A stretch of DNA of 64,000 nt from Bactrocera neohumeralis (lineage: Eukaryota; Arthropoda; Insecta; Diptera; Tephritidae): the NCBI RefSeq assembly GCF_024586455.1, contig NC_065920.1, forward strand, positions 48,195,824-48,259,823. The letters run 5' to 3'. The notes beneath the pieces were generated by a model. The model worked only from the letters and a program-made list of their open reading frames with translations. It ran no database searches and had not been told where the DNA came from. Made by a program: the position numbers and the translations under genes. Below are positions 24,501-36,500 of this stretch, piece by piece (position 1 is the stretch's first letter; each line of letters opens with the position of its first letter).

Positions 24501-27500
24501 ATCAGGTGAATAGTTAATGGTTAAAATGTGATTTTTGGTCAAATAATCAGTCACAAGCGTCGAATCGAATGTTGGATTCTGAGCAATTTTTGGTCGTCAG
24601 TCAATTTGTGCGGAACCAGCCGTGCACTCACCTTTCGTAAGCTCAAATTTTCGGTCAAAATGCGATAAATCGATGTTTTGGAGATGTTCAATTCCATTTC
24701 CATGAATTTCAGTGATGATTTCGGCTGATTTTTGATGAATTCACGCGCACTTTCGATGGAATTTCTGGTGATAACTCAAAAAGTCCTGTCTACTTTGGAA
24801 GGAAGAAATCGAACGAAACTAAAGTTGGAGAATACAGTGAGTAAGAGAGAAGTTCCTAGCTTAATTCGATCAAATTGGCGAAGGTATGAACCTGTACTTT
24901 GTCGTGGTTGAGGAACAGTTTTTTCTTTATCAAAGGGGCCAGGTTTCCATACAACTCATCACTGAATCGGTTCGTGGTAGGTTCGACCGTAAAGTCCATT
25001 GTTTCTACTGGTCATTGGTTTTGCTACCACTTCTCATCGACAGTGTTACAGAAACTCCTTAAGACACTTAAACGATTTCAAACACATATGTGAAGTCCTC
25101 TTATAGCTGTGCTTGTTATTTGGAGCGCACAAACTCGGAACTTAACGCGCCAACTGATTTCTTGTGCCCAATTTTTATACAGGATGTGACTTCCTTCTTC
25201 TTCTTCTTTATTGTCGTAGACAACGCTTCTGTGGTTATAGCCGAGTTTAAAATAGCGCGCCAGTCGTTCTTCCTTTTCGCAATTTGGGTCCAATTGGAGA
25301 TTCCAAGTGTAATCAGGTCCTCCTCCACCTGGTCTTTCCAACGGAGTGGAGGTCTTCCTCTGCTTCCCTCGGCGGGTACTGCATGGAATACTCTCAGACT
25401 CAGACTACTCTGGAGTGTTTTCATTTATTCGGATGACATTACCAAGCCAGCGGAGCCGCTGTCACTTAATTCGCTGAACTATGTCACTGCAGTCGTATAT
25501 GTACATCGTAAAGCTCATCGTTCAAGAGACTGCGGTGTTCGCCGTTGCCAATGCGCAAAGGACCATCCAAGATTTATTTATGGATATGTCTAAAATTGAC
25601 TTTTAAAATGCTTAAAAATGTTAGTTATCCCACACATAAACCGTTCATCGTTGTAGGCGTTTTCGATGCCAAAAACTAGAAGCGAATTACTGACCTCATT
25701 TTCCATTTTTATAAAATGAAACAAAACAAGAAAAACGTTAACTTCGGCTGCACCGAAGCTAATATAACCTTCACAGGTGCATTTCTTTTAGTAACTATGT
25801 GTTCAGTTTGTATGGAAGATACATACTTATATGCTATAGTGATCCGATATGGACAATTTTTTCGGAGATTATATTATTACCTTAAGCAGTAATCCATGTC
25901 AAATTTCGTGAATATACCACGTCAAATGCGAAAGTTTTCCATACAAGCCCTTGATTCCGATCGTTCGGTTTGTATGGCAGCTATATGCAATAGCGAGCCG
26001 ATTTGAACAATTTCTTCGGAGATTAAATTGTTGTCTTAGAAAATAATCTATACCAAATTTCGTGAATATATCTTGTCAAATGCGAAAGTTTTCCATACAA
26101 GCCCTTGATTCCGATCGTTCGGTTTGTATGGCAGCTATATGCTATAGTAAGCCGATCTGAACAATTTCTTCGTATATTACATTATTATCTTAGAAAATAA
26201 CCTGTGCCAACTTTTGTGAAGATACATTGTCAAATGCGAAAGTTTTCCATACAAGCCCTTGATTCCGATCGTTCGGTTTGTATGGCAGCTATATGTTATA
26301 GTAAGCCGATCTGAACAATTTCTTCGTATATTACATTATTATCTTAGAAAATAACCTCAGCCTACTTTAGTGAAGATACATTGTCAAATGTGAAAGTTTT
26401 CCATACAATAATTCGATTCCGATCGTTCAGTTTGTATGGCAGCTATATGTTATAGTGATCCGATATCGGCAGTTCCGACAAATGAGCAAATTCTTGAAGA
26501 TAAAAAAATTTTAAAACAATATCTTGAAAACTGAGGGACTAGTTCGTATATATACACACAGACGGACAGACAGACGAACATGGCTAAATCGACTCAGCTC
26601 AACATACTGATCATTAATATATATATACTTTATAGGGTCTCCGACGTTTCCTTCTGGGTGTTACAAACTTCGTAGCAAACTTAGTATACCCTGTTCAGGG
26701 TATAATAGTCTAATTCGGCTGAAATTTTGACCGTGCCCGTCTACGAGATGCAATATCGTCACATATCCGATGGTTAAGTACTTATCAGACCGCGTTCGTA
26801 GGCTCTGTGCTCAAATTGTATTTAATCCTCTAAGTGATAAATGCGACTAATACTTAAAATTTATACTGGCTTTAGCGCACAGATTAACCGACATAGTTAA
26901 TTGGCCGAAATTCATTTTATGAATGCAAAAATAATACGGAACTTTAACTACTACATTTACGCCACAAATGAAGTAGCTACACACAACATACAAATGTCGT
27001 TATATACATATGTATGTATGTATGTACATGTATGTGTAAGTTATATGGGGTAGTTAGTAGCACAGAAAAATTTTCGACGGCCCATAATTCATGTAAATGC
27101 AATTTTAGCTGATTAATATTTTGAGTCACGTGCCCGGCGGCAAGTGTGGGCTCAGGACGCGCATCGCGCGCCTACAACTGTAATGAAATCATTTATGAAG
27201 ATTTATTGCCGCACGTTGCATGCCGTCGAGTCACCAGCTTAGCACCCTGCATCCACAGCGCAGATACCAGCAGCGAATAGCAACGAAAGGCAACAAATGC
27301 AGCAACCGTAAACATTTCGTTGCACGCGCTCAAATGGCGCAACAGATGTGCCCAGTTGCCATTGACTAAGCTATTGCCAGTTGCAACTAAGCATGCCTGT
27401 TGTCCGTTATTTAAATACACACATACATATATACAAACACTTGTGCGCTTTCGCCGCTATGCTAAATATTTTGCTGTGGGCTATTTTAAGGCACTGTCGT

Positions 27501-30500
27501 GTTTGTTATGCCAAATATTCTACTCATCTTGCAACATTAACTGCAGCACGTGCATTCCATCACTATGTGCGCATGGTAGTGTGCTCTGTCGCTGAATAAC
27601 GAGCGTACACAATTATGAGCACGCTTAGACATAGTGACGCCGACGAGATTGAGCTACTTAAATGTTGTTGTGGTTGTTGTAAAAAAATATAGTTAAATGA
27701 GCTAATCTATAGAAACGTTACCCTGCTGCAGCGGTTGTCTAGCAGTTTTAAGCGATTAGTTGACTGGGTGGCATAGTATTAAGCTGCAGTATGGTAGAAA
27801 TATTTTATGAAACAAGAAAAAACTTTAACTTCGGCTGCACGGAAGCTAGAAAAGCCTTCACTCGCGCATTTTGTATAGAATAAAACAGTATAAATATACC
27901 TTATCAAATAAAAAAGTTCTCCCTTTAAGGACTAAATTGAATCACGTGCTAAAGCTGTTCGATCTAAACCATTTCATTGGAGATTTCAGAGACACCTTAG
28001 ATAATAATCTAAGTATGTCACAATATTAAAAATATCGAGATGTATTCACAAGATTCGGTATAAGGAAACTGTGGGACAGCGTTTCAAGCTCCTTAGCTGC
28101 AAACGAAGCCATTAATTTTCGGAATAGACAAAAGGACAGCTGATCCTATGAGGAATGCAGAGTCGTACTTGCCTATATCGCAACGTTACAACCAAACCCA
28201 ATACGTGCAGAATGGGATAGATACAGAGTGTTGAAGACAGAAGCAAGACGCGAAATGTGTGAGTACAAAGAGCTTGATAAGCTGGTCGACAGGGGTGATG
28301 CTCGAAATTTCAACGAAAAGATGCGGCGACTAGCAGAAGGTTTCAAGACTGGAGCATACTCTTGTGGAACTCCCAAAGGTGATCTAGTTACCGATGCCCA
28401 GAGCAAACTGAAATTATGAAGAAACAATAAACTGATTGGACCTTATCAGTGTGGCTTCGGGTTTGTAAAATCAACAACTGATCAGACAATCACCATGCTC
28501 CAAATCTTGAAAAAGAACCGTGAAAAAAGAATCGACACACGCCACCTCTTCGTCGATTTTAGAGCTGCTTTTTATGACATGAAAAGGAGCTGCCTTTATG
28601 CTGTTATGTCTGAATTTGATATCCCCGCAAAACTATTACGGCTGTGTAAACTGACGTTGAGCAACAGCAAAAGCTCCGTTAGGATAAGGAAGGACCTCTC
28701 CAAGCCGTTTGATACTAAACAAGTTTTCAGACAAGGTCACTACTTATCATGCGACTTCTTTAATCTACTGCTGGAGAAAATAACTTGAGCTGCAGAACTT
28801 AAGTCCTCTTTCGATGAACAAACTCCAAATTCTATAAGTCGCTCCTCATCCCCGTCCTGCTGTATGCTGCGGAGGCATGAGCGATGACAACATCTGACGA
28901 GCGACGGAAGATTTATGGTTCTTTGCACATAGACAACGGCCATTACCGCATTCGATGGGACGATGAGCTGTATGAGTTATACGACGACATTGACATAATT
29001 TAGAGACAGCGGATACGCTGGCTAGGTCATGTCGTCCGAATGAATGAAAACACTCCAGCTTTGAGAGTATTCGACGCAGTAGCCGCCGGGGGAAGCAGAG
29101 GAAGGGGAAGAAATCCACTGCGTTGAAAATACCAAGTGGAGAAGGAATGGCTACACTTAGAATCACCAATTGGCGCCAAACAGCCACAAGGAAGAACGTG
29201 TGGCGTGCTGTTGTAAACTCGGCTATAACCGCGTAAGCGGTTCTACGTCAATAAAGAAGAAGATTCAAGAATTTGCATGAATATTGCTCGTGATGGAAAT
29301 CAGTATATTTATACTCTCGCAACAAAGTTGCTAAGGAGAGTATTGTAGTTTTGTTCACATAATGGTTGTTTGTAAGTCCTAAAACTAAAAGAGTCAGATA
29401 TAGGGTTATACATATATACCAAAGTGATCAGGGTGACGAGTAGAGTTGAAATCCGGATGTCTGTCTGTCCGTCCGTGCAAGCTGTAACTTGAGTAAAAAT
29501 TGAGATACCATGATGAAATTTGGTACACGTAGTTCTTGGCTCCATAAGAAGGTTAAGTTCGAAGATGGGCAAAATCGGCCCACTGCCACACCACAAAATG
29601 GCGAAAACCGAAATCCTATAAAGTGTCATAACTAAGCCATAAATAAAGATATTAAAATGAAATTTGACACAAAGGATCGCATTAGGGAGGGGCATATTTG
29701 GACGTAATTTTTTGGAAAAGTGGGCGTGGCCCCGCCCCCTACTAAATTTTTTGTACATATCTCGGAAACTACTATAGCTATGTCAACCAAACTCTATAGA
29801 GTCGTTTCCTTCAAGCATTTCCATATACAGTTCAAAAATGGAAGAAATCGGATAATAACCGCGCCCACCTCCCATACAAAGGTTATGTTGAAAATCACTA
29901 AAAGTGCGTTAACGGACTAACAAAAAACGTCAGAAACACTAAATTTTACGGAAGAAATTGCAGAAGGAAGCTGCACCCAGGCTTTTTTTAAATTGAAAAT
30001 GGGCCATGGACCAAAAACCATATCTCAGGAATTACTATACCGATTTCAATGAAATTCGGTATATAATATTTTCTTAACACCCTGATGACATGTACGAAAT
30101 ATAGGTGAAATCGGTTCACAACCACGCCTTCTTCCAATATAACGCTATTTTGAATTCCATCTGATGCCTTCTCTGTATAATATATAGTACATTAGGAACC
30201 AATGATGATAGCGGAATAAAACTTTACAAAAATACGGTATTTGAAAAATATTTAAATGACGTATAATGAAATCTCGATTATCACTTTACCATGCGAGAGT
30301 ATAAAATGTTCGGTGACACCCGAACTTAGCCCTTCCTTACTTGTTAATATTTAAGTTTGTGACCGGTTTTGGGATAAAGTCCTATGCTTTGTTTTATATC
30401 TCTTTGGATGCAGAAGTTGTGTAATTCACTTTTAGGTGAAATATCTCAGCTAATGTATAATGGACTTGGACTACTATATACAGTGCTTTTGAATTCACAA

Positions 30501-33500
30501 AATAGAATTCCTTTATTCAGAACTCATAAGTAGGCAAACGCTATTAGGTAAATAAAAATCTACTTATATTGGTTCCCGCCATCTCAGCGGGATGTCTGAA
30601 AATGTGTGCTCCCAGATGCTTAAGCATTGATCTCGCAAAGGCGCAAGAAACAAAAATAAAGTGTTGTTAACCTTACCAATTGAAAGTCGCTAAGTTAATG
30701 AACAGTTAGAACATCTACAACTAAGGAAAGTCCAACTGGGAGGGAGGGATTTCAGTATAAATCTTGTGAACCACTTCCGGCCCAATCGATCTTGCGACAG
30801 GGCAAGAACAATTGTTAGCCCAGCGCTGGCTCGGAACCGGCTTCAGTCCCATATTATCTCAGACAAAGTGGTTCTGAATGCTCCGTAGAACATTTCCCGC
30901 ATACGCGATTTTTCCGTCTTCTTTGCTTCCTGTAAATTAACACCCATAATATACATATATACCATAGTACATACCATATGTATAGTAGTTTCCATAAATC
31001 GTTGCGTGGAACGTCTTAAGCGAACACGGGGTCTTCTGTCAAGTGTATGCGTGTCTCAGTGTATGCGTATGGAAAATATGAAAAACGTTCGATAAATACG
31101 ATTAAGCGCGTGCTGTTCACACTTCAACCAATCAAGCCAACAGCTAGCTTCCGTTAAGGAAGTAGCAAAATCGACAAATTGGTTTTTCACACCACCCAAC
31201 ACAATGCAAACGGGACACTTTACGGACACACACAAACCTACAACTGCCTTCTCACCTACTTGTAAATAGTACTTAGAATGAGCGTTGAGTGATGTGTGTG
31301 GACATGGGAAATCAAAGCAGCTAGTTGACTATTCGATGACTTTGTGTCATGTTGTACCTGCTGATGGTTGACAGCGGCGAAGGAAAATGGACTGAAATGG
31401 ACTTAAATGCAATTTTGTGAATTTTGAAAAGAAATTCAATTTACTTCCAACAATGCTGATTGTGATAGTCGCCAACTACCTTTTCATAATGGGATTTAGT
31501 TATTATATTTATTATTGAATATTTTTGGCATTTGACGATTAGTGGAAATGAGTGATGGACAGTTTTTGTGGAAGTGTCTGCCACTTACACTCTTTGGGTT
31601 AATATACAGAGTGCTAGTTTAATTTTCAGTGTTTCGTTGTATGAACAGAACCCATTCCAGGTGTTGTTATTATTTTTTATATTTTTAAGACACATCAACT
31701 CTTTTAAAATCTATAGTATATATAACCCATTTAAGCAGAAATTGAGAATAGTACAGTTTATTGGCATCCCGTTTGAAGAGCATCTCATTATGCTAAATAA
31801 AGGAAATAGGAAAATATACGAGGGTGGTTTGACAAAACAGTAATTCTTATACTTTTATATAATTTACAAGTTTGAACTATTAAAACTTGTCTAAAATCTG
31901 AGGAGACAGCAGCGTCTAAAGTTAGCGAAACATTAACGGCTTTATAACTCGAAAACGCTTAACAAATATTACTACTCGCATTATTTGAAAACTGAAATTC
32001 AACTATACCAAAAATGCTAGATAGTTCGATGCGAGATTTTACTGACGTTGAGTTGGAAAAGTCGGATGACGGTGTACACCTTGGACAATAACCAAAATAA
32101 TAATAACAATAATAAATTTGGTAAAGATATCTCGTCAAATGAAAATGTTTTACACAACGGGTGATCCAAGTGGTATTTTTTTCAATAGCCTTTTTTCGAC
32201 AGATCAGACAGAACATGCGTCGTGTCAAGCTGTCATATTATTTTTGTTTTGTATTGTTTGGTATTTCATCTAAGAGAGACTCACAAATCGTTCATCTTTA
32301 TTACGAAAATTCACGTTGAAAGTATACAGAATACAGCTTGTGCAAGAACTGAAGCCGCTCGACCTTCGTTAGCGACATTGCTTCGCTCTATGAGATTTTC
32401 CAAAAAGATCCGACGCTTTCGAGTCAAATTTTGTTCAGCGATGAGACCCCTTTCTGGCACATTAGGTACGTATACAAGCAAAATTGCGGCATTTGGGACG
32501 AAGAGTAACCTGAAGAGATTCAATAGCTGCCATTTCATCCAGTAAAAAAAAACGCTTTGGTGTGGTTTGTGAGCCGTTGGAATCATTGGTCCATATTTCT
32601 TCAAAAATAATGCCGGTGAGAACGCAACCTTCAATGGCAACCATCATCACGTCAGGATGACTGACTATTTGATGCCTGAAATTGAAGCTCGTTATCTCGG
32701 CGACATTTAGTTTCAACAACATTTCGATGAGCAAATAATTTCACGTTTTGGCCCGGTCGATTTGCCACCAAGATCGTGTGATATCACACCGTTAGACTTT
32801 TGCCTGTGAGGACATGTAAAGTCTAAAGTCTATGCGGACAATCCTGCTTCCATTCAGGAGCATAATATCACGCGTGCCATTCGCCAGTTAGCAGTCGAAA
32901 TGATCGTCGACGTTTTTTCAAAAGATTTAAGTTTTTGGTAAGAGTCTAGTAGTATTGACACGCTTGAAACTCAAAATATTAACCAAAATGTGTTCAGTTG
33001 ATCCATAAGAGGTGTTGAGATCTCCCGCAGTCTCTCTGATGCCAACATGAAGAATTTTAAGTACTTTTTCGATGATATCGTCATGAACAGAGGTGGATGC
33101 ATGAGACAAGTTCTCGAGAACTTCACGACCTTCACTGAATATTTACTGCCACTCAAATACTTGTATTTGTGATAATGTGGACTGCTGAAAAACACTTCTA
33201 CAATAGGAAACACAAAATTTAAAATAAACTCTTTGATCACAACTAAGTGCCATTTTGATATCAAACTTCACAGGAACAAGAAAAAAGGTTGCACCAGTTT
33301 ACGAAAGAATTTTTATCGATTCGGCTTGCGTTCGCAGTTCAGATGGATCAGTCCCAGATAAGTATATAGGGTGATGTCAGAGTGGAAGTCGAAAGCGATA
33401 CGAAGACTGTAACGATAAGAGTTTAAGAGAAGTGAAGATCGATGCTATAGGATGTCAGAGTGAAAGCGGCAAAGCATGGTGAGCTCTTGCGGAGCTTTCT

Positions 33501-36500
33501 GAGATGAAGGTGTGCTTAATGTGCCTTAACTTGCAACATGTCAGATAAATTTTATAATTACGCAAGAATAAAACGTCGACTATATCCTTACACCAGACAA
33601 GTTTTATTAAGTACCCTATTCCATTGTGTTATAAATTAATAATAACAAAAAAAGCAAAACAGTAAAGAAGAAAACAACAATAACTAATAATAGCGAAATG
33701 AGTTCAAACGAGAAACCACTGTACAACCTGCATTGTTGCTTTGCCCTCTTGAGGTTGCCAAAAGTCTCTTTGATGCTTGCTCTCACTCTGAAAGCTTTGG
33801 CCGATTTCCATAAGAAGACACCTGCATTTAAATATAGCTAGAAGTAGCGACATCTTATAGCATCGCTTCTCGCATTTCCCCTGACATTAGCCTTAGGCTT
33901 GGAGATATTGAATTATAAATTTCCTCTCAGTATTTATGAACGTTCAGTCAATTGAACTTCCCACGCGGCACTTTACTTGCCTCATTCTACTTCTTCAGCG
34001 TATACGGATAATAATATTAAAATTCAACTAAAATTTTATCAAGGCGGGCTTCAACTATATTATCGCGTATTTCAAGTTGAGGTTGGAAAAGTTAAAGACA
34101 AACCGCTTCCATTTTGACATCTTCGAAAAAGTGCTTTAATGCTATGTAAATCCGGATCGAGGATCAGGTTAACACAAATATTTGAAAACTTGGCAGATCT
34201 CTCTGGTACTTAAATCACAAAGCCACTAAAGTTAAGGAAAGCGAAATGGAGGTTTTCAAGAGTCACTATCCATCCTTTTAAGCACAAACACAAACTATTT
34301 TGAGAGCAGTGTGATGAAGTAGTTGCATTATCCCATTGTCGAACCTAACTCAAAAAGTCGAACCTAACAAACATTACTTAAAAAGGTTATTGGTTTATAA
34401 AAATGCCCTCGTTGATATATTATGTTGGTTCGTAAATAGGTGTCTGTATGTAGGCATCCATCTAATTAATAAGCTGCTTATTAAAAGTGTTGCATGTCTA
34501 TTATTGCAACTCTACCGTAGCACTCGTACGTGACTGAGATAAAGTCTCTTCCCTAGAAGAAAAGTGTCGTCAAGCGAAAGCATTGCCCTTATTGATTTTT
34601 TTTGTGAGAAGAGAACACAATGAGTGGGCAATTTAAAAATTTTACTTTAAAGTTAAGAAAATGAGAAGAGAGAAAAATAAATTGTTTTCCTTATTTTATA
34701 GATTGTGAGGCCAATGCACAAGTCAACGGTCGTTGTAGCATAAAGCTTATGCCATAAACTCATCAAGAAAGCATTTATGGTCGTGCATAGAATGATCGTA
34801 TATAGATAAGATAACGAATAGTGTTTTCTTTAAAAGTGATGGATAATTAGGTCTTATATTTCCCAATTATTCATGCTCTACATTTGTTGAGTTCAGCTAA
34901 AACTCACGAAAACAGTTCGGATTACTCCACTTTGAAATTTTTTAACGAAAAATGGTTCTTTGATCATCCAACTGAGAAATCGTGTGGGTCTAGTAAAGAC
35001 ATCTCACAACATTTAAGTTGAAAGCAAGCCAATTTAGTCTATAGTATTTGGGACTAAACTCAATTTAGCCGTTTATCTGTCTGTAAAGACGTGAACTAGT
35101 CCTTAGCTCTTTAGATATCGATCTGAAATTTTGCACACGTTCTCTTCTTCTCTAGAAGCTACTAATTTGTCCTAATCGCCAATATTTGACAACTCTGAGA
35201 TATAGCTGTTATACAAACTGATTGATCAAAACCAAATTCTTGTATGGCGAACCTTTTTATTCGACAAGATATTTTCTCAAAATTGTGCATGGATTAATGT
35301 CCAACAATCTCTAAACATATGATACAGACCGGACCAATCTGAAAACATAAGTATGTATGTATATGCTATTGTTTTCAGATTTAGTTATACATATACTTAC
35401 AATAAGAAATGCACCTGTGAAGGGTATTATAGCTTCGGTACCGCCGAAGTTAATGCTTTATATTATTTTTTATTGTAATGAGTCCTTATAGGCTCAGCGA
35501 TGTATTCTTTACTTTATAGTAGACTAAATAAAAAACGCCCCAAAAATTTGCCTAAATTATTAATTAAATATTTAAACAAGATTTTTAAATAACATATCGT
35601 TTTTCTTCTTTTAGGGCTTATCGTGAATGGCTTCATTAATGTCGTCATTACGACTATTGAACGACGTTTCGGACTGCGCTCTCGTCAGACGGGTCTTGTC
35701 GCCAGTGGCTACGATATCGCCTCATTCGTTTGCCTGGTGCCTGTCACATATTTTGGTGGACGTGTTGGTGCATCAAAGCCAAAAATTTTGGCATGGGGCG
35801 TTATTCTAATGGGCATTGGATCATTGACATTTGCGCTGCCACATTTTCTAGTCAGTAGTTATCGTGCAACAATGAGCGATAGTAATGTTTGTCAAAGCAG
35901 CGCAACAAATGGGACACATTATGAGGTAAATATATGTATAGTACATATGTACATACCTATGTAAAAGATTATATGTACATATATACCATATGCACCTAGA
36001 AGATTATTAGTGACATTTGTATAACGAAGCTTTCTTTATAACGAAATAATTTTCGAAACCCCAATTTTTTTTATAATGAGATCTCTTTTAGGGATTGTTT
36101 ACGATTGTTTTCTATACCCACACTCTCATTTTCATTCGTTTTCAATCTTTCTGTAAGGAACACCCCAATGAACTCATCGGTTAAATACCTTCTCGCGACA
36201 GTAAAATTGAAAAAGATACTACAAGGTCTGTCGCAAAAGAAACAGGACTGTTAAAAAAAACAACAAAAAATTAATATTTTTCAAAAGCTATATGTTTTTA
36301 TTCAAAGTAGTTTCCTTGTGCTTCGATACAGTGTTTAGTCCGGTCAATTAGCATTTCAAATGAGTGTTTAAGGTCATTTTTCGGAAAGTTCTTGAGAATA
36401 TCGGTCGTCGCCTTTTGGATAGCTGAAATGTCCTGAAACCAGTGTCCTTTCATGGGCAAATGAAGTTTTCCAAATAGGTAAAAATCACATGGTGCCAGAT

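Noticed and set aside
25090..25593. 167-codon + frame
   Set aside because: Antisense of the RTE-like LINE C-terminal block, which has clear family words on the other strand.
25801..26460. Regular repeats as a possible CRISPR array
   Set aside because: Units are 154 bp, contiguous, with no unique spacers, and the genome is animal.
31568..31843. 91-codon + frame in intron 1
   Set aside because: AT-rich, hydrophobic by composition, no motif, no neighbouring splice sites that would include it in the transporter.
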